Assembly (NCBI GenBank): GCA_964566545.1
Contig: CAZMIX010000066.1
Span: forward strand, 1-12,313
DNA from: JAEYFP01 sp964566545
GTDB lineage: Bacteria > Bacillota > Clostridia > Lachnospirales > Lachnospiraceae
Direction of reading: 5' to 3'
Length of the DNA: 12,313 nucleotides
Shown: in pieces, positions 6,169-12,313 of the stretch
Layout of the letters: each line of letters begins with the position of its first letter
Position numbering within the stretch: position 1 is the first letter of the stretch
The notes under the pieces: model-generated
What the model was told of the DNA's origin: nothing
Database searches by the model: none
What the model saw: only the letters and a program-made list of their open reading frames with translations
Translations under genes and position numbers: made by a program

Positions 6169-7173
6169 ATGGCAAAACAGGTTACAATGAAAGATATTGC
6201 AAATGCGCTGCATATTAGCACGGTGTCCGTATCAAAGGCATTGTCCGGAAAAGAGGGAGTAAGCCTTGAGGTTCGTGAGCGGATCAAAATCATGGCTGAG
6301 GAGATGGGCTATCGCTACAATGCGGGAGCGAGAGCTGAGGATTACGACAGAAATTATAATGTCGGTATTTTGATTGCGAGAAGATTTTTAGAAGATGATA
6401 CCGCATTTTATTCGAAGCTGCATAGCAATATTATCATGAATCTTGGAAACAACAACTGTTTTGGTATTATGGAGGTTATTTTTAAAGAGGATGAGGAAGC
6501 CTGCAATCTTCCCGCAATGATCGCGAACAAAAAAGTGGATGGGATTATCGTGCTCGGCCAGCTAAAAAAGGCCTATATCGGTATGCTCAAGGAACTGCAT
6601 ATGCCGATCACCTTTCTTGATTTTTATGATGAAAATGCGACCATCGATTCCATTGTCAGTGACAATGTTTACGGCAGCAATTTGCTCACAAACTATCTGA
6701 TCAAATGCGGGCATAAGAAAATAGGATTTATCGGAGATATTTTTGCAACGAGCAGTATTCTTGACCGATATTTGGGCTATTATAAATCGTTGCTTCAAAA
6801 CGGAATACCGTTAAAGGAGGAGTGGCTGTTAAGCGACAGGGATGAAAATGGGACACTTCAGGCCATCGCATTTCCGAAGAAGATGCCGACAGCATTTGTC
6901 TGTAATTGCGATGAAGTCGCCTACCGAGTCGTGGAGCAGCTTAAGTTAGATGGCTACCGTGTGCCGGAGGACATTTCCATAGTGGGGTTTGATGATTATA
7001 TTTTTGCAACGCTGTCTAATCCGCCCCTGACGACATTTGCGGTGGATCTGCCGCTCATGACTAAAATGGCTGTCGATTCTATCTTAAGAGGAATTACCGG
7101 TGATAATTTATCTCCGGGCAGAAAGGTTATTAGCGGAAAGCTTGTCATCAGAGATTCTGTTGCGAAGCTTTAG
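6169..7173 (+). CDS. LacI-family transcriptional regulator
   Basis: A 334-residue one-component regulator of normal LacI/GalR length. The helix-turn-helix is at about residues 5-27 (VTMKDIANALHISTVSVSKALSG), followed by a periplasmic-binding-protein-like sugar domain from about 63 to the end, with VDGIIVLGQ, the family's VPEDISIVGFDDYIFATLSNPP-like segment (shown in part) and the C-terminal TKMAVDSI helix. The hinge is unusual: the expected N-x-x-A-x-x-L reads N51-A-G-A54-R-A-E57, so the leucine that normally wedges into the operator centre is glutamate. It is the first gene before mannose-6-phosphate isomerase (36-base gap, no intervening promoter seen) and probably controls that gene and perhaps the fructokinase in response to a sugar or sugar phosphate (inference). 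The ATG follows a G-rich stretch at 6157-6161. Confidence 0.93.
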   Translation: MAKQVTMKDIANALHISTVSVSKALSGKEGVSLEVRERIKIMAEEMGYRYNAGARAEDYDRNYNVGILIARRFLEDDTAFYSKLHSNIIMNLGNNNCFGIMEVIFKEDEEACNLPAMIANKKVDGIIVLGQLKKAYIGMLKELHMPITFLDFYDENATIDSIVSDNVYGSNLLTNYLIKCGHKKIGFIGDIFATSSILDRYLGYYKSLLQNGIPLKEEWLLSDRDENGTLQAIAFPKKMPTAFVCNCDEVAYRVVEQLKLDGYRVPEDISIVGFDDYIFATLSNPPLTTFAVDLPLMTKMAVDSILRGITGDNLSPGRKVISGKLVIRDSVAKL

Positions 7174-7209
7174 CCGAAAAAGACTGTTTGTATAGGAGTG
7201 TGGTTGTTT

Positions 7210-8073
7210 ATGAAAGAACTGCTTTTTTTGGAACCGATTGTAAAGGAATTAATATGGGGTCTTGAATACTGGACGGTCAGCGCGCATCCGAACGGAGACG
7301 GGACGGTGAGGAACGGCACTTTTGCAGGCAGAAAGCTCTCATGGCTTTGGGAGAATGAGAGGGAATTGTTTGGAAATATGGAGGGTGATCGGTTTCCGTT
7401 GCTTGTGAAGAAAATTGACGCAAAGCAAGATCTGAGTATTCAGGTGCATCCGAGCGATATGTATGCCCGCGTAAATGAAAACGGATCCCTTGGAAAAACG
7501 GAGTGCTGGTATATTGTCGATTGTAAGCCCGACGGGACGATTATCGTCGGCCACCATGCGAAGTCCAAAGAAGAAGCAGAGCAAATGATTGCAAATAACG
7601 AATGGAGAAGTCTGCTTCGTGAAATCCCAATTAAAAAAGGAGATTTTTTTCAGATCAATCCGGGAACGATTCATGCAATTAAAGATAATACGGTCATTAT
7701 GGAAATCCAGCAAAGTTCGGATGTTACTTACCGCTTGTACGATTACGGAAGGCTCGAGGAGGGGAAGCCAAGGGCTTTGCATATTAAAAAAAGCCTTGAT
7801 GTCATGCAAATTCCTTATGAAGAGGCTGACAAGCATACAGAGGGCGTGCCGGGACGTTTGGTTTCCTGTGATTTTTATACGGTTGACAAGCTCGAAATCG
7901 ACGGAGAGCGGGAACTTGTGCAGGATAAGCAATTCCGGATTTTGAGTGTGATAGAGGGCGAAGGAGCCGTCGATGGAAACCGTATTATTGCAGGGGACTC
8001 CTTCATTATTCCGCATGCCTATGGAACCTATCGGCTCACAGGGAAAATTACAGTATTGATTACAAGCCCATAA
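7210..8073 (+). CDS. manA: Mannose-6-phosphate isomerase, class I
   Basis: A cupin-type, zinc-dependent enzyme of 287 residues that interconverts mannose-6-phosphate and fructose-6-phosphate in the cytoplasm. Zinc ligands are visible: Q78 and H80 in LSIQVHP, E98 in GKTECWYI, and H155 in NPGTIHAI. R175 and the YDYGR ending at 181 also match the class. The C-terminal part (about 210-287) is a second cupin-like lobe. The N-terminus appears short: after IWG (residues 15-17) it goes straight to LEYWTVSAHPNG, whereas clostridial and Bacillus relatives usually have about 15 more residues before the GExWxxSAHPNG motif. The start is ambiguous: AGGAG at 7194-7198 is 11 bases from the ATG at 7210 and 5 from a TTG at 7204, which would add two residues. 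It lies just after the LacI-type regulator gene and is probably co-transcribed with it. Confidence 0.92.
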   Translation: MKELLFLEPIVKELIWGLEYWTVSAHPNGDGTVRNGTFAGRKLSWLWENERELFGNMEGDRFPLLVKKIDAKQDLSIQVHPSDMYARVNENGSLGKTECWYIVDCKPDGTIIVGHHAKSKEEAEQMIANNEWRSLLREIPIKKGDFFQINPGTIHAIKDNTVIMEIQQSSDVTYRLYDYGRLEEGKPRALHIKKSLDVMQIPYEEADKHTEGVPGRLVSCDFYTVDKLEIDGERELVQDKQFRILSVIEGEGAVDGNRIIAGDSFIIPHAYGTYRLTGKITVLITSP

Positions 8074-8085
8074 ATGCATTATAAT
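8056..8085 (+). promoter_or_regulatory. Candidate promoter for the fructokinase, reaching back into manA
   Basis: TTGATT (8056-8061) and a perfect TATAAT (8080-8085) with an 18-bp spacer. The -35 box lies within the last codons of manA. Transcripts would start near 8092, giving a 90-base leader that contains the terminator/alternative hairpin region. Confidence 0.55.
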
Positions 8086-8110
8086 GATGTATGATATGGG
8101 TTACTGACAG

Positions 8111-8144
8111 CCGCCGGGTGCAGTACGCATCAGGCGGTTTTATT
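8111..8144 (+). terminator. Intrinsic terminator between manA and the fructokinase (possibly conditional)
   Basis: CCGCC (8111-8115) pairs with GGCGG (8133-8137), and inside it GGTGC (8117-8121) pairs with GCATC (8127-8131), with one G/A mismatch and loop AGTAC. TTTTATT follows at 8138-8144. It lies between two co-directional sugar genes and downstream of a promoter, so it may act as an attenuator and not only as the end of the manA message. Confidence 0.75.
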
Positions 8145-8158
8145 GCCTGAACCCGGTG
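8112..8158 (+). promoter_or_regulatory. Alternative (antiterminator-like) hairpin in the fructokinase leader
   Basis: CGCCGGGT (8112-8119) can pair with ACCCGGTG (8151-8158, one G-T pair), enclosing a second stem CAGGC (8131-8135) with GCCTG (8145-8149). Both stems use bases that build the terminator hairpin, so the two folds exclude each other. The ribosome binding site at 8170-8180 stays free in either fold. Confidence 0.5.
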
Positions 8159-8169
8159 CAAAAGAGGAT

Positions 8170-8174
8170 GGAGG
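8170..8174 (+). promoter_or_regulatory. Ribosome binding site that sets the fructokinase start
   Basis: GGAGG eight bases before the ATG at 8183. In-frame GTG 8156 and ATG 8168 lie upstream of or overlap it, and the family's MxxGALEAGGTK beginning fits 8183. Confidence 0.7.
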
Positions 8175-8182
8175 AGAAGGAT

Positions 8183-9058
8183 ATGAGGTTTGGAGCATTA
8201 GAAGCGGGAGGAACGAAAATGGTGTGTGCGGTCGGATTGGAGGACGGCACAATACTAGAACAGATTTCAATTCCTACGAGGAAACCGGAGGAAACACTGC
8301 CGGAAATCATCGCTTATTTTAAAGATAAGGAAATCGCATCGCTTGGCGTTGCTGCATTTGGACCGGTCGATGTGAACAAGGATTCCGAAACCTATGGAAG
8401 AATATTAGATACGCCGAAGCTCGCATGGCAGGGCTATGATCTTGTCGGCACATTAAAGACTGCGCTGCAGCTTCCAATTGAGTTGGATACGGATGTCAAC
8501 GGTTCCTGTCTGGGCGAGCTGACATTTGGCTGCGCAAAGGGATTGAGCAGCGTTATCTATATTACGATCGGCACCGGCGTTGGCGTCGGAATTGCGATCA
8601 ACGGAAAGCTGCTGCACGGAATGCTGCATCCAGAGGCGGGTCATATTATATTGAATAGACACCCTGAGGATCATTATGAAGGCTTCTGCCCATTCCATAA
8701 GACCTGTTTGGAAGGCATGGCCGCAGGTCCCGCGATAGAAGGCAGATGGAAGGCAAAGGCGGTTACGCTGAAGGATCATCCTGAGGTATGGGAAATGGAA
8801 GCGTATTATATCGCACAGGCGCTGACTTCGTTTATTTTTACATTATCTCCGCAGAAAATCATACTTGGCGGAGGCGTAATGCATCAGGAGCAATTGTTCC
8901 CGCTTATCCGCGAAAAAACACTGGAAATGGTGAACGGATACATTAATACAAAACAACTGAAAGAGATTGCTCACTACATTGTGCCGGCAAGCCTAAATGA
9001 TAATCAAGGAATCATGGGTGCAATCCAGCTTGCAAAATGGGCAGCCGGACTGGATTAA
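8183..9058 (+). CDS. Fructokinase, ROK family
   Basis: A 291-residue ROK-family kinase that phosphorylates fructose to fructose-6-phosphate with ATP (cytoplasm). The ATP-binding EAGGTK is at residues 7-12. The catalytic aspartate is expected at D104 in DTDVNG, and the second phosphate loop is TIGTGVGVG (128-136). The ROK zinc site is complete: H154 in EAGH, then C169-P-F-H172-K-T-C175, followed by LEGMAAGPAIEGRW. This zinc pattern and the EAGGTK start match the Bacillus YdhR-type fructokinases better than ROK glucokinases, but substrate preference (fructose, mannose, others) should be treated as likely, not shown. With manA directly upstream, both products lead to fructose-6-phosphate. Its 5' leader carries a terminator and an alternative fold, suggesting control separate from manA. 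Confidence 0.9.
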   Translation: MRFGALEAGGTKMVCAVGLEDGTILEQISIPTRKPEETLPEIIAYFKDKEIASLGVAAFGPVDVNKDSETYGRILDTPKLAWQGYDLVGTLKTALQLPIELDTDVNGSCLGELTFGCAKGLSSVIYITIGTGVGVGIAINGKLLHGMLHPEAGHIILNRHPEDHYEGFCPFHKTCLEGMAAGPAIEGRWKAKAVTLKDHPEVWEMEAYYIAQALTSFIFTLSPQKIILGGGVMHQEQLFPLIREKTLEMVNGYINTKQLKEIAHYIVPASLNDNQGIMGAIQLAKWAAGLD

Positions 9059-9111
9059 TGCTTTAAAAAATATTCTGCCGACACAATCTGATAAATTATG
9101 AGTGCCGAACA

Positions 9112-9120
9112 TGCTATTCT
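9112..9120 (+). promoter_or_regulatory. Possible extended -10 promoter before the LysM gene
   Basis: TGCTATTCT is an extended -10 element 40 bases before the ATG at 9161. I see no convincing -35 box at the right distance, so this is a weak call. Confidence 0.3.
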
Positions 9121-9148
9121 TTTCTTATACCATTTTCCAAAATCGAAG

Positions 9149-9156
9149 GAAGGTGA
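9149..9156 (+). promoter_or_regulatory. Ribosome binding site that sets the LysM protein start
   Basis: GAAGGTGA, seven of eight matches to the anti-16S complement, ends four bases before the ATG at 9161. The in-frame ATG at 9098 has no such site and would add 21 residues with no family support. Confidence 0.7.
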
Positions 9157-9160
9157 GAGC

Positions 9161-9736
9161 ATGCAAGAGACGGATTGTTGGAAGGAAAATGCGGAATTAG
9201 AAAAATTGTCGGAAGAAGAGTCAATGGATCAGGTTGTTTACCACTTCAGAGAAATTATGAAGCAGAAGAAGCAGCTTGCCTATCAGAAACGGGTTACGGG
9301 GTTGTTAAGTGTCGTCAGCATGATGTTGTTTTTATTGTCAGTTGCGATTAGCGTTGCCACAATGAACAGCTATGAAAAAATGAAACAGATGGAAACAACG
9401 CTGCAATCGATTTCCGAAGGAATGGAACGAACTCTTGCACAATCGGGGTCGGAAAAGGAACTGCTTCCGGAAGAGGCTGTGAAAGAAGCGCCTGCGGCAG
9501 ATATGATCGAGGAACCCTCTTTAGAAGCCGATATTTCGGAAGAAAAGAAAGAGGAGGTTGTATATATTGTAGAAGAGCAGTGGGAAAACAGCTATATCGT
9601 GCAAGAGGGAGATACGCTCGTTAAAATCAGCAGGATGTTTTATCAGACAGACAACAGGGTGGATGAAATCTGCGAGCTAAACCAAATTAACGATAAAGAT
9701 ATGATTTTATGCGGACAGGAGCTCCAATTGCCATAG
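9161..9736 (+). CDS. Membrane-anchored LysM domain protein
   Basis: A 191-residue protein with a charged cytoplasmic N-terminus (1-45), one membrane segment (about 46-68, VTGLLSVVSMMLFLLSVAIS), a coiled-coil-like and then glutamate-rich linker (70-140), and a C-terminal LysM domain (about 144-191). The LysM shows YIVQEGDTLVKISRMFY, ICELNQIND and GQELQLP, the standard order. LysM domains bind N-acetylglucosamine in peptidoglycan, and the single-pass topology would put it outside the membrane, tethering the protein to the wall (inference). There is no catalytic domain. It is followed after 90 bases by the DUF5711 gene; no clear terminator lies between, so the two may share a transcript. Specific function unknown. 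Confidence 0.85.
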   Translation: MQETDCWKENAELEKLSEEESMDQVVYHFREIMKQKKQLAYQKRVTGLLSVVSMMLFLLSVAISVATMNSYEKMKQMETTLQSISEGMERTLAQSGSEKELLPEEAVKEAPAADMIEEPSLEADISEEKKEEVVYIVEEQWENSYIVQEGDTLVKISRMFYQTDNRVDEICELNQINDKDMILCGQELQLP

Positions 9737-9815
9737 ATAAGCCGATGTCCGGCACCTTTATGAAATACAAATGCGAAATGGTTGCAGCTTTGTCGAAGGC
9801 TGAACTGTAACGTCC

Positions 9816-9821
9816 GGAGAG
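9816..9821 (+). promoter_or_regulatory. Ribosome binding site that sets the DUF5711 protein start
   Basis: GGAGAG five bases before the ATG at 9827. The frame is open further upstream to a candidate start at 9782, but there is no binding site there. Confidence 0.65.
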
Positions 9822-9826
9822 AAGCG

Positions 9827-11017
9827 ATGGCACAGATTAATGAATATTTTAAAAATAAATATACAAATGAGAAGCAGGATTACAAAAAGAAGCTGACTAG
9901 ACATCGATTGGCAATATTTTATCGAATTCTGCTGGTAATTGCTATGGTTACGGCAGTAGCGGGAGCCCTTTATTATAATTATCAAAATATGATTTACACA
10001 GATTATGATGTGCTAAGAACGTTGAAGTATCAAGAGGCAACGACCGCGAACTATTTGAGCTTTAACGGAAATGTGCTTCGTTACAGTCAAGACGGCGCCT
10101 CTGCTTTTAATATGGGAAATGAGATGCTTTGGAATCAAACCTATGAAATGCAGAGTCCTATGGTTGATATCTGCGATAATTATGTGGCGCTTGGGGATTA
10201 TAAAGGAACTAAAATTTATGTGTTGGACGGATCGGGGCTGCAGGGAGAAATCGATACGACTCTGCCGGTACAAAAGTTTTGTGTATCCGGAAACGGTAAT
10301 GTTGCGGCGGTGCTGGAGGAAGGCGATATTACGTGGGTCAAGCTGTTTAACAAGGAGGGCGACAATATCGCGAATGATCGCACGACGATGGCGAAAAGCG
10401 GCTATCCGATCAACATAGCGATATCAAAGGATGGGATTATGCTTGGAATTTCCTACCTTTATATTGACAGTGGTGATATTTCTTCGTCAGTTGCCTTTTA
10501 TAATTTTGGTGAGGTGGGGCAAAATGAAATCGATAACCTCGTTAGCGGCTATAATTATGCAAATACAGTGATTCCATATGTGAAATTTATGAACAGCAAG
10601 ACCTCGTTTGCGATTGGGGACGATAAATTTGAAATTTACAGCGGCGATCAGAAGCCGCAAAATGTATTTGAGCTGCCTCTGGAGGATGAGGTAAAAGGTA
10701 TTTATAATAATGAGCATTACATCGGGCTTGTTTATGCGGAAGGTACAAGCGAGGCGCTTTACAGGTTGGATGTTTATGATTCTTTGGGAACCGTGTGCCT
10801 ATCTAAGGAATTCGATCTCGAATATTCAGATATTATTTTTAATAAGGATCTCGTCATTATTTATAATAGCAATGAGTGCGTCATCTATAATATGCAGGGT
10901 GTGGAAAAATACAAGGGATCCTTTAAAAATTCTGTTCTGACAATGATTCCAACAGACAGTAAAACGAAATACCTGCTCGTATCGGGCAGTGAAATGGAAG
11001 AAATACAACTAAAGTAA
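9827..11017 (+). CDS. DUF5711 family membrane-anchored protein, beta-propeller-like
   Basis: A 396-residue protein with a short charged N-terminus (1-28), one membrane segment (about 29-51, with RILLVIAMVTAVAGAL), and a long extracytoplasmic part. That part consists of repeated short strand-rich units such as VDICDNYVALGDYKG, FCVSGNGNVAAVLEEGD, INIAISKDGIMLGISY and IYNNEHYIGLVYAEG, the look of a WD40-like or YVTN-like propeller. This layout matches DUF5711, a family of Clostridia with no known function. It has no cysteine lipobox and no catalytic motif that I recognise. It sits between the LysM protein and a CvpA-family protein (39-base gap), and all three are membrane proteins, so a joint envelope role is plausible. 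Codon use is more A/T-rich than in the sugar genes upstream. Confidence 0.75.
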   Translation: MAQINEYFKNKYTNEKQDYKKKLTRHRLAIFYRILLVIAMVTAVAGALYYNYQNMIYTDYDVLRTLKYQEATTANYLSFNGNVLRYSQDGASAFNMGNEMLWNQTYEMQSPMVDICDNYVALGDYKGTKIYVLDGSGLQGEIDTTLPVQKFCVSGNGNVAAVLEEGDITWVKLFNKEGDNIANDRTTMAKSGYPINIAISKDGIMLGISYLYIDSGDISSSVAFYNFGEVGQNEIDNLVSGYNYANTVIPYVKFMNSKTSFAIGDDKFEIYSGDQKPQNVFELPLEDEVKGIYNNEHYIGLVYAEGTSEALYRLDVYDSLGTVCLSKEFDLEYSDIIFNKDLVIIYNSNECVIYNMQGVEKYKGSFKNSVLTMIPTDSKTKYLLVSGSEMEEIQLK

Positions 11018-11056
11018 CATAGTCTGAGGGGACGAAAAATACTTGAGGGAAACAAT

Positions 11057-11746
11057 ATGGAAGTAAATTATTTATTTGTTGCGGCAACAGCACTGTTTTT
11101 TATCTGCATCGTCAATGGTTATCGAAAGGGGTTTCTCAGAATCGTGATTTCCCTGCTTGGTATCATTTTGGTTATTGCCGCTGTTACCGTTATTTCACCG
11201 CACATTAGTGATTATTTTATCAATCATACAAAGACCTATGATACAGTAAGGCAAAAAGTAATCAATGTGTTTGAAGAAGATAATTCAAAGCTGGATAATA
11301 CGATTCCGGAAAATCAAACATTGACGATTGAATCTTATGATTTGCCGGACATATTGAAAACAAGTCTCATCAAAAATAACACGTCGGAGATGTACCAGTC
11401 CCTAATGGTCACGATCTTTGAAGATTATATTGCGGGGTATATTGCAAGACTTATTATCAATGCAATTTCCTTTATCGGAATATTTCTGATGCTGACGATA
11501 TTTCTGTGGTTTGTGTTGTTTTCGGCAGATATCATTGCAAGAATTCCTATTATTAAAGGATTGAATAAAATTCTAGGAGCTGTGGCAGGCTTTGTGAAGG
11601 CGCTGATCATTGTATGGATCTTTTTCTTTGTGGTTATCATCTTCTTTGGGAATGATATTGGGAACACAATGATGGCCAAAGTAAAGGACAGCCAGTTTTT
11701 ATCCTTTCTATTTAATATCAATGTTTTACTTAGATTGATTTCTTAG
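11057..11746 (+). CDS. CvpA family membrane protein
   Basis: A 229-residue integral membrane protein with a CvpA-like pattern: two N-terminal hydrophobic segments (about 4-18 and 27-48) joined by the short NGYRKGFLR loop, an extracytoplasmic stretch (about 50-120), then two more segments (about 130-156 and 172-200) joined by a loop with IPIIKGLNKILGAVAGFVKAL. The NGYRKGFLR and GLNKILGAVAGFVKAL segments are the diagnostic ones. In E. coli CvpA is needed for colicin V export and for envelope robustness; the molecular activity is unknown. A GAGGG site (11045-11049) lies seven bases before the ATG. It appears to end an operon with the DUF5711 gene. No GC-rich terminator is visible between its stop and the rRNA promoter about 100 bases on. 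Confidence 0.8.
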   Translation: MEVNYLFVAATALFFICIVNGYRKGFLRIVISLLGIILVIAAVTVISPHISDYFINHTKTYDTVRQKVINVFEEDNSKLDNTIPENQTLTIESYDLPDILKTSLIKNNTSEMYQSLMVTIFEDYIAGYIARLIINAISFIGIFLMLTIFLWFVLFSADIIARIPIIKGLNKILGAVAGFVKALIIVWIFFFVVIIFFGNDIGNTMMAKVKDSQFLSFLFNINVLLRLIS

Positions 11747-11845
11747 TCGAATTGTGGTTTTTTTAATAAGTTATACAAGATATGGTGTGATTTTTTTGAA
11801 TTAAAAAAGCACTAAAATATTTTATCAAAAAAAATAGAAAAACCG

Positions 11846-11874
11846 TTGACAATGCGAAATTGCAATGCTATTAT
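11846..11874 (+). promoter_or_regulatory. rRNA operon promoter
   Basis: A perfect TTGACA (11846-11851), a 17-bp spacer, and TATTAT (11869-11874) preceded by TGC, with A-tracts directly upstream as in an UP element. Start expected near 11881, giving a leader of about 215 bases to the mature 16S end. Confidence 0.85.
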
Positions 11875-11883
11875 GTATAAGCC

Positions 11884-11955
11884 GCACCTCGAAAGAGATA
11901 ATTTTTTGCATAGAAATAAGCATTTATAAAGCGGTAATTAACAGCACCTTGAAAA
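11884..11955 (+). promoter_or_regulatory. Two boxA-like repeats in the rRNA leader
   Basis: GCACCTCGAAA (11884-11894) and GCACCTTGAAAA (11944-11955) are near-identical and 60 bases apart. The second, continuing into CTAAACA, resembles the CTTTGAAAACTAAACA antitermination box of Bacillus rRNA leaders. The first lies right at the predicted transcript start. Confidence 0.55.
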
Positions 11956-11974
11956 CTAAACAGTATAACCAACC

Positions 11975-12008
11975 CTGAACAATTCAAGAAAAAAAAGAGA
12001 ATGTTCAG
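11975..12008 (+). repeat. Inverted repeat in the rRNA leader
   Basis: CTGAACA (11975-11981) and TGTTCAG (12002-12008) form a perfect 7-bp stem with a 20-base A-rich loop. It could be part of leader folding or processing. Confidence 0.5.
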
Positions 12009-12096
12009 AAGAACAAACCTAGAAACAGTAAACGGAAAAGAACGAAGCAGCTTTTTAAAAGAAGTCAGCAGTTCTGGACCAAGGAAAGAACAAACT

Positions 12097-12313
<217 letters not shown>

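Larger units (their letters stand above)
11747..12096 (+). other. 350-base A/T-rich rRNA promoter and leader region
   Basis: The region contains no ORF. It holds A/T-rich tracts (to about 11844), the rRNA promoter, two boxA-like repeats and an inverted repeat before the 16S start. A weaker TTGAAT (11796-11801) with TATTTT (11818-11823), 16 bp apart, could be a second upstream promoter. Confidence 0.7.

Noticed and set aside
7339..8079. A 246-codon open frame on the minus strand
   Set aside because: It is antisense to manA, whose zinc ligands and family motifs are clear on the + strand.
8084..8150. Leader peptides (MMYDMGY from 8084, or a 19-codon frame from 8091) as the basis of translational attenuation
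   Set aside because: Neither has a ribosome binding site, the start codons coincide with or precede the predicted transcript start, and no run of regulatory codons is seen.
8111..8160. REP/BIME-like repeat, because the GC-rich palindrome resembles enterobacterial elements
   Set aside because: Only one copy is present in the window and the U-tract makes a terminator the simpler reading. A genome-wide search would be needed to revive it.
11791..11808. Bidirectional terminator formed by the T and A runs
   Set aside because: The stem would contain only A-T pairs and would be too weak to act as an intrinsic terminator.

Overview
The window looks like chromosome of a Lachnospiraceae bacterium (Clostridia, cluster XIVa). 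The evidence is the first ~217 bases of a 16S rRNA gene at the right edge, which carry the universal 5' primer site and a stretch ending in CCGCATAAGCGCACAGCATC, typical of that family. Split transketolase subunits, an ECF transporter S component, and DUF3842, DUF5711 and CvpA-type genes fit. Every gene lies on the + strand, the same direction as the rRNA operon. I see no insertion sequence, phage, CRISPR array or tRNA.

Layout. (1) 2-1608: N-terminal (cut by the left edge) and C-terminal subunits of a two-gene transketolase, closed by a clear intrinsic terminator. (2) 1863-3867: an exported DUF362 lipoprotein and a YraQ/ArsP-like permease with overlapping ends, behind their own promoter. (3) 3881-4352: a DUF3842 gene behind a promoter with a 19-bp spacer filled by a perfect inverted repeat, the architecture of MerR-family activation. 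(4) 4490-6065: an ECF S component overlapping a two-domain protein with a uridine-kinase-like C-terminal half. (5) 6100-9058: a sugar module of LacI-type regulator, class I mannose-6-phosphate isomerase and ROK fructokinase. The 109-base gap before the fructokinase holds a promoter, an intrinsic terminator and a mutually exclusive alternative hairpin, so it resembles an attenuator. (6) 9161-11746: three envelope-type genes (membrane-anchored LysM protein, DUF5711 protein, CvpA-family protein). (7) 11747-12313: rRNA promoter and leader with two boxA-like repeats, then the 16S start.

How the genes work together. The isomerase and fructokinase both feed fructose-6-phosphate, which transketolase exchanges with the pentose phosphates, so central sugar metabolism occupies about half of the window. 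The S component and the fused kinase look like an uptake-and-trap pair for an unknown small molecule. The lipoprotein and permease look like an extracytoplasmic/membrane pair of unknown substrate.

The most interesting items are the attenuator-like leader before the fructokinase, the MerR-type promoter on a DUF3842 gene with no MerR gene in view, the DUF362 lipoprotein/permease pair, the S-component/kinase pair with an uncharacterised N-terminal domain, and a LacI-type protein that lacks the usual hinge leucine next to a palindrome that lacks the usual central CG. All functional statements come from reading motifs; no database search was run.
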